Below are positions 15,131 through 22,525 of a DNA stretch of 48,267 bases, piece after piece. The stretch is from Clostridia bacterium. Lineage in GTDB: Bacteria; Bacillota; Clostridia; Christensenellales; Borkfalkiaceae. A model generated the notes under the pieces. It saw nothing but the letters and a program-made list of their open reading frames with translations. It was not told the origin of the DNA and did not search any database. Position 1 is the stretch's first letter; each line of letters starts with the position of its first letter. The position numbers and the translations under genes are program-made. Location of the stretch: positions 1 through 48,267 of the forward strand of contig CAAFYG010000066.1 of NCBI GenBank assembly GCA_900767195.1, given 5' to 3'.

Positions 15131-15180
15131 GCCCCTCATCACCGCCGCTACGCGGCAGAGCTTCCCCCTGGGGGGAAGCC
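15131..15180 (-). repeat. Repeat type A with GCCGC hairpin
   Basis: GCCCCTCATC, GCCGC-TAC-GCGGC (15144-15156), then GCTTCCCCCTGGGGGGAAGC followed on the plus strand by T7. Confidence 0.9.
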
Positions 15181-15217
15181 TTTTTTTAAGGCATTCAATT
15201 AAAATTTTAAACGATTA

Positions 15218-15251
15218 GCGGCAGTCCGTTACGAGACGGGCAATGCCCGCC
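15218..15251. repeat. Repeat type B core
   Basis: GCGGCAGTCCGTTACGAGAC then GGGCAATGCCC; nearly identical to 10837-10872. Confidence 0.8.
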
Positions 15252-15271
15252 ACTTCGAGGCTTCCCCTCGG

Positions 15272-15325
15272 GGGGCTTTTCTCGCCGCAGTTGCCTTTGG
15301 GCGGCAACTCGGCGAGAAAAGCCCC
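15272..15325. repeat. Long hairpin: 23-bp stem with one bulge
   Basis: Left arm 15272-15295 (GGGGCTTTTCTCGCCG, bulged C at 15288, AGTTGCC) pairs with right arm 15303-15325 around a 7-nt loop. A decayed relative lies inside 7517-7560. Confidence 0.85.
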
Positions 15326-15353
15326 TCGGGGGGAAGCCTACAAGGGGAAGCCT

Positions 15354-16010
15354 TTAAAAAGACTGATAATTTCCGCCGAAAAATCTTTCTTCAAGCATCA
15401 GGCACAGGCAATGGTATACGGGCAGGTGCAATTCCTGTATCATGTACGTTTCCGTTTCCGGCACTTTGATCGTTACGTCCGCTACGCTTGCAAGGTTGCC
15501 CCCTTTCGCGCCCGTCAAGCCGATCACTTTCATGCCCTTCGCCCTTGCCACCACGGCGGCATACGCTACGTTTTTACTATTCCCCGAAGTGGAAATTCCA
15601 AGCAGCACGTCGCCCGCCTTGCCGTATCCGTACACCTGCTGCGCATACGTGAGCAAGCCGCCGTTTTCCACGTCGTTTACGTACGCCGTATTCAATGCCT
15701 GATGATTATCGAGCGCGATCGTAGGCAAGCCGCCCTGCAATTTTTCCGCCAGCTCCGCGCCGCGTTCCGCGTCGATCGATTTCAGCTTTTTTGCAAACTC
15801 TTCCGTGCATTTCCGCTGCAATTTAAACCCTTTCATCAGCTCGCCCGCGATATGCTCGCCGTCTGCACAACTTCCGCCGTTGCCCGCGATCAGCAATTTA
15901 TGCCCCGTAGCAAAACATTCTTCTAAAATTTCGTACGCCTTTTCGATTTCTTCTTCGCATACCGATAATGCCGGGTATCTTCTTATCAGCGTTTCTAAGT
16001 GTTTATTCAT
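15354..16010 (-). CDS. gmhA: Sedoheptulose-7-phosphate isomerase
   Basis: SIS-domain enzyme converting sedoheptulose-7-phosphate to D-glycero-D-manno-heptose-7-phosphate, first step of NDP-heptose synthesis. The 218 residues show KLLIAGNGGSCADGEHIAGE (sugar-phosphate loop), LLGISTSGNSKNV and MIQELHLPVYHCLCLMLE, all typical of GmhA. The start overlaps the stop of the upstream fusion gene by 4 nt, indicating translational coupling. It is last of the three-gene heptose operon. Confidence 0.92.
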   Translation of the reverse strand: MNKHLETLIRRYPALSVCEEEIEKAYEILEECFATGHKLLIAGNGGSCADGEHIAGELMKGFKLQRKCTEEFAKKLKSIDAERGAELAEKLQGGLPTIALDNHQALNTAYVNDVENGGLLTYAQQVYGYGKAGDVLLGISTSGNSKNVAYAAVVARAKGMKVIGLTGAKGGNLASVADVTIKVPETETYMIQELHLPVYHCLCLMLEERFFGGNYQSF

Positions 16011-17281
16011 TGATTCTCCTTACCTAAAATAATATTTACACATTCAAGCAGGCTGTTTCCGCTTACGTCGGCATTGCCTTTTTCGCCGATTTTCGCGGTA
16101 TGGCATCCGCCGTTCTTGCCGCATTCCACGTCCGTTTCGCCGTCGCCGATCATCCACGATCGCGCTAAATCGATGTTGAAATCTTCCGCCGCCCGGTATA
16201 AAAGCCCCGCTTTCGGCTTGCGGCAATCGCAATCGATTTTCAGTTCCGCCACTTCGCCCGCGTACCCTTTGTGCGGGTGGTGGGGGCAATAATAAATCGC
16301 GTTGACGAACGCCCCGTCTTCGCCGAGCAGCGTTTCCATTTTTTTATGGATTTCATCAAGCTGCGCCACCGTAACTTCGCCGCGGGCGATCACCGGCTGA
16401 TTGGTGATCACGATGGCGAGATACCCGCTTCGATTGATTCTTTTCACGGCTTCGCCCGCGCCCGGCGCAAGACGGAAATCGTTGATATCCGTTAAAAAAC
16501 CCACGTACTCGTTAATCGTGCCGTCGCGATCGAGAAAAATCGCCTTTTGCTTATTGCGCAAGTTGCGGCTTTGCACAACGCCGCTTTCGAAATCGCGACT
16601 CACGCTTTCGTAGCGTTCGGGCGTTCCCATGTCTTTCACATATTCGGGACTATCGTAGGCATACATTTTTCCCGTTCCCGCAAGCGGTTTTAAAAGCTGC
16701 CTGTCAAGGTCGATTTTCGGCGTATCGATTTGCGTTTTCAATACTTCCGGCGAAATCACGTGAATGCCCGCGTTCACGCGGTTGGCGTAAAATTCGGGGC
16801 GCGCGTCCTCTTTCGTCAGCCATTGTTCCACCGCGCCGTTTTTGTCCGTCACGATCAGTCCGCTGTCGTACGGGTGGTTGTTCGGGTGCGTAAACAGCGT
16901 TACAAGCCCGCCGCGCGATTTATGAAAAGCAACAAAGCGATTGAAATCGATATCGAACAACACGTCGGCGTTGAGCAGTAAAAAATCTTCGGTCAACTTG
17001 TCTTTCAGGCAAAAGAGCGCGCCCGCGTTGCCGAGCAACTCTTTTTCGATATAGTATTCGATATGCACGCCGAACGCGCCGCCGTCGCCGAAATAATCGA
17101 TAATCGCTTCGCCCAGATGCCCCACGGTGATGATAAAATCGGTGAAACCCTGCTCGCGCAGGCACACAATTTCGTGTTCGAGAACGGGTTTTCCGCAAAT
17201 TCCGATCATCGGCTTGGGAATATCGCTCGCCACCGACGAGATGCGCGTTCCCTTTCCGCCTGCCATAAATACCACTTTCAC
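16007..17281 (-). CDS. hddC-gmhB: Fused D-glycero-D-manno-heptose-1-phosphate guanylyltransferase / heptose-1,7-bisphosphate phosphatase
   Basis: Residues 1-235 are a nucleotidyltransferase (MAGGKGTRISSVASDIPKPM at 6-25, LLNADVLFD at 102-110). Residues 245-424 are a HAD phosphatase of the GmhB/HisB type (FLDRDGTINEYVGFL with DRDGT at 251-255, the zinc-loop cysteines in YYCPHHPHKG and DCDCRKPKAG, and MIGDGETDVECG). One chain therefore dephosphorylates heptose-1,7-bisphosphate and then activates the 1-phosphate. GTP preference is inferred from pairing with the HddA-type kinase. The GTG start has AGGGAG upstream, 3 nt after the hddA stop. Confidence 0.9.
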   Translation of the reverse strand: MKVVFMAGGKGTRISSVASDIPKPMIGICGKPVLEHEIVCLREQGFTDFIITVGHLGEAIIDYFGDGGAFGVHIEYYIEKELLGNAGALFCLKDKLTEDFLLLNADVLFDIDFNRFVAFHKSRGGLVTLFTHPNNHPYDSGLIVTDKNGAVEQWLTKEDARPEFYANRVNAGIHVISPEVLKTQIDTPKIDLDRQLLKPLAGTGKMYAYDSPEYVKDMGTPERYESVSRDFESGVVQSRNLRNKQKAIFLDRDGTINEYVGFLTDINDFRLAPGAGEAVKRINRSGYLAIVITNQPVIARGEVTVAQLDEIHKKMETLLGEDGAFVNAIYYCPHHPHKGYAGEVAELKIDCDCRKPKAGLLYRAAEDFNIDLARSWMIGDGETDVECGKNGGCHTAKIGEKGNADVSGNSLLECVNIILGKENQ

Positions 17282-17284
17282 GCT

Positions 17285-18298
17285 TTATTTCTCCCTGCGG
17301 TTTTCCACGTTGTAAAATTCGGGCGCATAATAAAGCACCTGCGTGCCGCCGTTTTCAAACGCGAACGGCACGTGCAGCAGATCGCGCATCGCCGCAAGCA
17401 CGGCTTGTCTTTTTTCCGGCTGCACGTAAAATACCAGAAATCCGCCGCCGCCCGCGCCGAGAAGTTTGCCGCCGAGCGCGCCCGCCTTTATGCCTTTTTC
17501 GTACAATTCGTCGATCGAGCCCGTAGAAATTTTCGCGCCCGTCTGCCGCTTTAAACGCCACGTGGTATCGAGCAATCTTCCGAAATCGTCTAAATCGGAT
17601 TTATCGTTGACAAGCACTTCCTGCGCTTCGTTTACAAGCGCGAGCATTTCTCTAAGCTGCGCGGTTTTATCTTTGATCGCGGCTTCCGTAGACTTCTGTA
17701 TTTCGGAAGAAAAACGGCTGAAACCGGTGAAAAACAGCAGCAGATTTTCATTTAACCGCTGTTTGCGCCCGGGCGAAATAATGATCGGCGAAACCTTGTA
17801 GCCGTTGTCTTTGAAATCGATACGGTTGAATCCGCCGAACGCCGCCGCGATCTGATCCTGCCAGCCGCCGCTCTCTTTGCAAAGCTCGCGCTCCACGTAA
17901 ATCGCTTCGTCGGCAAGCTGCTTTTTGCTTGCGTACTTGCCTTTGAGCGCGTAAAACGCATTCAGCAGCCCCACCGCGAACGAGCTGCTTGTGCCAAGCC
18001 CCGTGCGGGCGGGGAGATCGGATTCGTAATTGACTCTCAACTCGTGCATATCTAAAAATTTTATGCAGTTTCTGACGAGCGGATGCTCGATTTTTTCAAT
18101 ACTGTCCACCCGCTCGATGCGGGAATACACAAGCTCGGACGTATAATCGAAAAAGGGCGGCAGGTGGCGCACGGTAACGTAGCAATATTTATCGAACGTG
18201 GTGGAAAGCACAGCTCCGCCGTGTTCATTGAAAAATGCAGGCATATCCGTTCCCCCGCCGAAAAAAGACATTCTGAACGGCGTTTTTGTGATGATCAT
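17285..18298 (-). CDS. hddA: D-glycero-alpha-D-manno-heptose-7-phosphate kinase
   Basis: GHMP-family kinase of 337 residues making heptose-1,7-bisphosphate with the alpha configuration used by the GDP-heptose branch. N-terminal TPFRMSFFGGGTDMPAF is the HddA/fucokinase-type opening. RTGLGTSSSFAVGLLNA is the GHMP ATP loop, and GALGGKLLGAGGGGFLVFY is the C-terminal glycine motif. GGGAG precedes the ATG by 8 nt. First gene of the heptose operon, with a promoter at 18396-18424. Confidence 0.92.
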   Translation of the reverse strand: MIITKTPFRMSFFGGGTDMPAFFNEHGGAVLSTTFDKYCYVTVRHLPPFFDYTSELVYSRIERVDSIEKIEHPLVRNCIKFLDMHELRVNYESDLPARTGLGTSSSFAVGLLNAFYALKGKYASKKQLADEAIYVERELCKESGGWQDQIAAAFGGFNRIDFKDNGYKVSPIIISPGRKQRLNENLLLFFTGFSRFSSEIQKSTEAAIKDKTAQLREMLALVNEAQEVLVNDKSDLDDFGRLLDTTWRLKRQTGAKISTGSIDELYEKGIKAGALGGKLLGAGGGGFLVFYVQPEKRQAVLAAMRDLLHVPFAFENGGTQVLYYAPEFYNVENRREK

Positions 18299-18395
18299 TC
18301 GTTTGCTCCCGAAAGCTTTTCCCGCTCGATACGTACGTTTTTGCGGTTTTCAAAAACGCTGCAAAGCCAAGCTTTCTATAAGATTATTCGGTTTT

Positions 18396-18424
18396 ATTAT
18401 ATCACAGTCTTTCCTATTTTGCAA
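18396..18424 (-). promoter_or_regulatory. Sigma-A promoter of the heptose operon, overlapping an 11-bp tandem repeat
   Basis: Minus strand TTGCAA (18419-18424), 17-nt spacer, TATAAT (18396-18401). The -35 lies inside two exact ATTTTGCAAGG repeats (plus strand 18416-18426 and 18427-18437), so a second -35 copy lies one helical turn upstream. Confidence 0.75.
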
Positions 18425-18504
18425 GGATTTTGCAAGGATTTTGATCACCCGCGACGAAAACGACGAAAAGTAATTTCTCGCCCGGTTTTTTCCCCGAAAA
18501 ATTC

Positions 18505-18533
18505 TTTACTTTTGCCTTAAAAAGCTGTATAAT
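18505..18533 (+). promoter_or_regulatory. Sigma-A promoter for the AraC-family gene
   Basis: TTTACT (18505-18510), 17-nt spacer, TATAAT (18528-18533). Confidence 0.6.
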
Positions 18534-18565
18534 AAAATCGTAACTTTTAACAGGAGCATACTTCG

Positions 18566-19357
18566 ATGAACACGCGGAACGATATCGAAATTTACGAAAA
18601 AGCCGCCGACGTGAGCGGACATTTATATTTTGCCCGCTACGATTTTTCTTCTTCCGACGATCCCCCCTCTTTCGCGCATTTTCACGACAGCGTGGAATTT
18701 ATTCTCGTGCGCGAAGGCAATTATCTCGTGCATATCGGCACGCAGGAGAGGTTGCTTTCCGCCGGCGAAATCGCTTTTGCCGATTCCTTTGTACCGCATT
18801 TCTACCGCGCGGCGGGCAAAGCGATCGTGTATGCGATCGTCATCGATAAAAATCTCTTCTCGGGCGGCGCGCTCTCTTCTCTCGCCTTTTCCCCGTTTCC
18901 CGCGATTTCCGCCGGGGATTTCGCCGAAATTATGCGATTTTTCGATACCTGTTCCCCGCATATCTTTTTAAACGAGCAAACGAAAGCCGGATTTTCCGAT
19001 CTGTTCGCAGGGCTTTTATACGCCTTCTGCCCCGCGCAGGAACGCAAGGAAAACAAGACGGCGCGCGCCTTTTCCAAAGTGCTGAAATATCTCAACGAAC
19101 ACTTCCGCGAAGAGATTTCGCTATCCGCTCTCGCCGCGCGCTTTTCGTATGCCGAAAATTATTTTTCCGCGCTTTTCAACGATTTCACGGGAATGTCGCT
19201 CCGGGAATACGTGAATCGCCGCCGCATCGCCGAGGTTCTTCGCAAAAAAGAGAAAAACCCCGGAGTCTCGCTTTTTTCTCTCGCGCTCGACTGCGGATAC
19301 GTCAGCGAAAAAACATTTTACCGCGCGCTTGCAAAATATGGTAAAAAACGACAGTAA
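18566..19357 (+). CDS. AraC-family transcriptional regulator
   Basis: An N-terminal cupin sensor domain (about residues 15-120, with FAHFHDSVEFILVREGNYLVHIG) is followed by a C-terminal double helix-turn-helix (about 165-260). The HTH shows ISLSALAARFSYAENYFSALFNDFTG and VSLFSLALDCGYVSEKTFYRALAKY. The 263 residues are usual for the sugar-responsive branch. AGGAG lies 10 nt before the ATG. It probably regulates the dehydrogenase/isomerase cluster just downstream on the same strand; the inducer is unknown. Confidence 0.92.
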   Translation: MNTRNDIEIYEKAADVSGHLYFARYDFSSSDDPPSFAHFHDSVEFILVREGNYLVHIGTQERLLSAGEIAFADSFVPHFYRAAGKAIVYAIVIDKNLFSGGALSSLAFSPFPAISAGDFAEIMRFFDTCSPHIFLNEQTKAGFSDLFAGLLYAFCPAQERKENKTARAFSKVLKYLNEHFREEISLSALAARFSYAENYFSALFNDFTGMSLREYVNRRRIAEVLRKKEKNPGVSLFSLALDCGYVSEKTFYRALAKYGKKRQ

Positions 19358-19374
19358 ATTTGTAGTTTTCGGGG

Positions 19375-19403
19375 TTGCGTCGGCACAAAGAACGTAGTAT
19401 AAT
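19375..19403 (+). promoter_or_regulatory. Sigma-A promoter ending 6 nt before the Gfo/Idh start codon
   Basis: TTGCGT (19375-19380), 17-nt spacer, TATAAT (19398-19403), then 6 nt to the ATG at 19410. Predicts transcription starting at or within a base of the ATG. Confidence 0.75.
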
Positions 19404-19409
19404 ATAGCC

Positions 19410-20453
19410 ATGGAAAGCGAAAGAAAACAATTTAAGGCGGCCGTGATCGGCTGCGGCAGAATTTCCGTGATGCATTTCGACGGCATTCTGCGTTCGCCGC
19501 TTACGCGCCTTGTCGCGTGCTGCGATATTCGCCCCGAACGAGCAAAAGCCGCCGCAAAAAAGTACGGGTGCAAGGCGTACGTTTCCTACGAAGAAATGAT
19601 TGCCGCCGAAAAGCCGGACGCGGTGCATATTTGTCTGCCGCACTACCTGCACGCGCCCGCGGCGCAATATGCGATTTCCCGCGGAGTGAACGTACTCACC
19701 GAAAAGCCGATGACGATTTCGCTTGCGGACGCCGAAAAAACGGTGGCTCTCGCAAAAGAAAAAGGCGTGAATTATCACGTGATTTTTCAATGCCGTTACA
19801 ATGCGGCTTCGAAACTTGTGAAACAGCGCGCCGAAGAAGGCGCGCGCGGCGGCAAACTCGGCAAACTTCTGTGCGCCTCTTCGTTTCTCACCTGGTCGCG
19901 CAGCGATTCGTACTATGCGGAAAGCGACTGGAAAGGCACGTGGGATAAGGAAGGCGGCGGCGTGGTGATCGATCAGGCGATCCACTCGATCGATCTTGTG
20001 AACTGGATTGTAAATTCGCCCGTAAAGCGCGTATCCGTATCGATGGCAAATCGCGGGCATAAAATCGTAAAGGTGGAAGATTCGGCGGACGGTCTGATCG
20101 AATACGAAAACGGCGTGAAATACTGCTTTTTCTGCACGAATAATTTCTGCACGGACGAGCCGATCGAAATCAAACTTGTGTTCGAAGGCGGCACGGCGGT
20201 ATTTTCTTACGACGAAGCTCTGATTACGTATGCGGACGGCTCTCCCGCCGAACGCGTGGAAAAGGACAAAAATTTGCAGGCTGTGGAAGGCGGCAAGGAT
20301 TATTGGGGATTCCGCCACGCGGAACAGATCGCGCGCTTTTACGAGGCTTTGGCGGGCGAACGCGCGCCCGAGATTACGGGCGAAGACGCGCTGAAAACGC
20401 ACCGCCTGATCTGCGCGATTTACGAGGACGGCAAAAAACATTTTTCCGCGTGA
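19410..20453 (+). CDS. Gfo/Idh/MocA-family oxidoreductase
   Basis: NAD(P)-dependent sugar or cyclitol dehydrogenase of 347 residues. The N-terminal Rossmann fold shows AVIGCGRISVMHFDGI and the family strand VNVLTEKPMTISLADAEK. The C-terminal half carries GTWDKEGGGVVIDQAIHSIDLVNW, with the catalytic His in the IHSID motif. The substrate is not deducible. There is no Shine-Dalgarno before the ATG; see the leaderless promoter entry. First of a three-gene unit with the TIM-barrel gene and a second Gfo/Idh gene. Confidence 0.9.
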   Translation: MESERKQFKAAVIGCGRISVMHFDGILRSPLTRLVACCDIRPERAKAAAKKYGCKAYVSYEEMIAAEKPDAVHICLPHYLHAPAAQYAISRGVNVLTEKPMTISLADAEKTVALAKEKGVNYHVIFQCRYNAASKLVKQRAEEGARGGKLGKLLCASSFLTWSRSDSYYAESDWKGTWDKEGGGVVIDQAIHSIDLVNWIVNSPVKRVSVSMANRGHKIVKVEDSADGLIEYENGVKYCFFCTNNFCTDEPIEIKLVFEGGTAVFSYDEALITYADGSPAERVEKDKNLQAVEGGKDYWGFRHAEQIARFYEALAGERAPEITGEDALKTHRLICAIYEDGKKHFSA

Positions 20454-20530
20454 AAATCCGCTTTTGCCGCAAACAGGTACGGCGGAATTTGCAGAATAAA
20501 AAATAAAATCTCGCAACAAGGAGAGAAAAT

Positions 20531-21370
20531 ATGATAAAACTCGGCACTATGGTAAACTTCACGCACGAAATGCAGGGGCTCGGCGAGCTGAAAACGGCAT
20601 TTGAAAACGTGAAAAAGTACGGCTTGCCCACCTGTCAGCTCTGCTGCTGGGATATGAGCAAATTTACGGACGAAAACGCGGCGGGCATCCGCGAAATCGT
20701 AAAAGAAACGGGCGTGGAAATCTCCGCGTTCTGGTGCGGCTGGGAAATATCCCCCACGTGGGACTTCATCGACGGCTACCACACGATCGGTCTCGTGCCG
20801 ATCGCCTATCGCGCGCGGCGGGTGCAGAATCTGAAAGACGGATCGGATTTTGCCAAAAAAATCGGCGTGAAATGCGTGGCTACGCACGTGGGTTTCCTGC
20901 CGGAAAATCAGAAAACCGACGAGTACACCGCCGTGGTGGAAGCCATTCGCGAAGCGGCGGCGCATTGTAAAGAAAACGGTCAGTACTTCTTATTCGAAAC
21001 CGGTCAGGAAACGCCCGTAACGCTCAAGCGCACCATCGAGCGGGTAGGCACGGGAAACTTAGGCGTAAATCTCGATCCCGCAAACCTTTTGCTGTACGGC
21101 AAAGGCAACCCGTGCGACGCCGTTGATATTCTCGGCGATTTTATTATGGGCGTTCACGCGAAAGACGGCGAATACCCCACCGACGGCGATCATCTCGGCA
21201 AAGAAAAGCGCATCGGCGACGGCAGAGTGAATTTTCCGCTGCTGATCAAAAAGCTGAAAGAACACGGCTACGACGGCGCGATTACGATCGAACGCGAAAT
21301 TTCGGGCGACAAGCAGATCGAAGACATTCTGTATGCGAAAAAATTCCTGGAGGACATTATCCATGACTGA
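20531..21370 (+). CDS. Sugar phosphate isomerase/epimerase (xylose-isomerase-like TIM barrel)
   Basis: AP-endonuclease-2-superfamily barrel of 279 residues. Probable metal ligands are visible in FETGQETP (Glu), GVNLDPANLL (Asp), MGVHAKDGEY (His) and TIEREISGD (Glu). Such enzymes epimerise or isomerise keto-sugars and inosose derivatives and commonly pair with Gfo/Idh dehydrogenases, as here. AAGGAG lies 7 nt before the ATG. Its end overlaps the next gene's start by 8 nt. Confidence 0.88.
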   Translation: MIKLGTMVNFTHEMQGLGELKTAFENVKKYGLPTCQLCCWDMSKFTDENAAGIREIVKETGVEISAFWCGWEISPTWDFIDGYHTIGLVPIAYRARRVQNLKDGSDFAKKIGVKCVATHVGFLPENQKTDEYTAVVEAIREAAAHCKENGQYFLFETGQETPVTLKRTIERVGTGNLGVNLDPANLLLYGKGNPCDAVDILGDFIMGVHAKDGEYPTDGDHLGKEKRIGDGRVNFPLLIKKLKEHGYDGAITIEREISGDKQIEDILYAKKFLEDIIHD

Positions 21371-22394
21371 AAACAACGAAAAAATTCTGAAAGTCGCGCT
21401 GATCGGCATCGGCGGCATGGGCTATTGCCACTACTGCTGCTACGATAGTATCCCGGGCGCGAAAATCGTTGCCGTGTGCGACGTGCGCGAAGATATGGCA
21501 AAGGAAAAAATACAAAAACACGCAGGCAAAAAAGCCGGAAATTCCGCCGATACCCCCCGCGTTTACGCCGATTTAGATCAAATGCTGGCAAACGAAACTC
21601 TCGACATGGCGGATATCTGCACGCCGAGCTACATGCATGCGGACATGGCGGTGAAGTGCCTTGAAAAGGGCATCAACGTGCTTTCGGAAAAGCCGATGAC
21701 TTTAAGCGAAGCGGACGCGGCGCGCGTGCTTGCGGCGGCGAAGAAGAGCGGCAAAAAATTTATGGCGGCGCACGTGGTGCGGTATATGTCTCCCTATGTA
21801 TTTTTGCGCAAAGCCATCGAAAGCGGCAGGCACGGCAAACTTTTGCGGCTGGATATGAAGCGGCTTTCGGGAATTCCCGAGTGGAGCTGGGAAGACTGGA
21901 TGCGCAACGAGAAGAAGAGCGGCGGCGTAGGGCTGGATCTTTCGGTGCATGATCTCGATTTCGTATTTTCGGTGCTGGGCGCACCGAAAAATATGAGCGC
22001 GATATATCGCCCGATCAGGGAAAACAGCTCGTACATTTTAAGCACGCTCGAATACGAGGGCGCAACGGTGACGTGCGAAGCAACGTGGTATAATTGCAAT
22101 CCGTTCCCCTTCCGCGCGGATTTTCTGGCGGTATTCGATAACGGGTACGTGCGCAGCGAAGCGGGCGTGCTTACGGAAAACGGAAACGTTGTGAATCTCG
22201 GCGCGGCGGAAAGCGGCGAAAACAAAAAAGATCTCGGCATCAATATTTCGGGCGACGACGCGTACGCGAAAGAGATCGCGTATTTTGTAAACTGCGTGCA
22301 AAACGATCTGCCCGTAACTTACGTAACGCCCGAAAGCTCGGCGCAGACGGTGCGGCTGACGGCGGAGCTGATCAAAAACGCCGGGATCGTATAA
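21363..22394 (+). CDS. Second Gfo/Idh/MocA-family oxidoreductase
   Basis: NAD(P)-dependent dehydrogenase of 343 residues: KVALIGIGGMGYCHYC (nucleotide loop), INVLSEKPMTLSEADAARVL, GGVGLDLSVHDLDFVFSVLG with the catalytic His. I chose the ATG at 21363 because GGAGG lies 9 nt upstream and the Rossmann fold begins soon after. An upstream in-frame start lies deep inside the preceding gene. Together with the two genes before it, a redox-isomerisation-redox route on one sugar is plausible (inference). Confidence 0.9.
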   Translation: MTENNEKILKVALIGIGGMGYCHYCCYDSIPGAKIVAVCDVREDMAKEKIQKHAGKKAGNSADTPRVYADLDQMLANETLDMADICTPSYMHADMAVKCLEKGINVLSEKPMTLSEADAARVLAAAKKSGKKFMAAHVVRYMSPYVFLRKAIESGRHGKLLRLDMKRLSGIPEWSWEDWMRNEKKSGGVGLDLSVHDLDFVFSVLGAPKNMSAIYRPIRENSSYILSTLEYEGATVTCEATWYNCNPFPFRADFLAVFDNGYVRSEAGVLTENGNVVNLGAAESGENKKDLGINISGDDAYAKEIAYFVNCVQNDLPVTYVTPESSAQTVRLTAELIKNAGIV

Positions 22395-22452
22395 AATTAT
22401 AAACGTTATAAACCGTTGCGGAAACATTGCCGATCATACGCATAACAGTTTG

Positions 22453-22489
22453 AGGCCGCCGTTTATTGTTCGTCAATAAACGGCGGCCT
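22453..22489. terminator. 16-bp perfect hairpin between convergent genes
   Basis: AGGCCGCCGTTTATTG (22453-22468) and its complement (22474-22489) around TTCGT. No T-run on the plus strand (ATATATAT follows), but its position between the sugar operon and ade suggests a bidirectional terminator. Confidence 0.7.
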
Positions 22490-22525
22490 AATATATATAT
22501 ATCGACTTTTCCGCGGACGTAATCG

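Larger units (their letters stand above)
14752..15353. other. 602-bp gene-free region upstream of the Crp/Fnr gene
   Basis: Holds a 21-22-bp tandem array (14766-14830), a 14-bp inverted repeat (14899-14940), an AAGGGCATGCCCTT palindrome near 14944-14957, and from about 15007 a repeat cluster. No gene seen. Confidence 0.75.
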
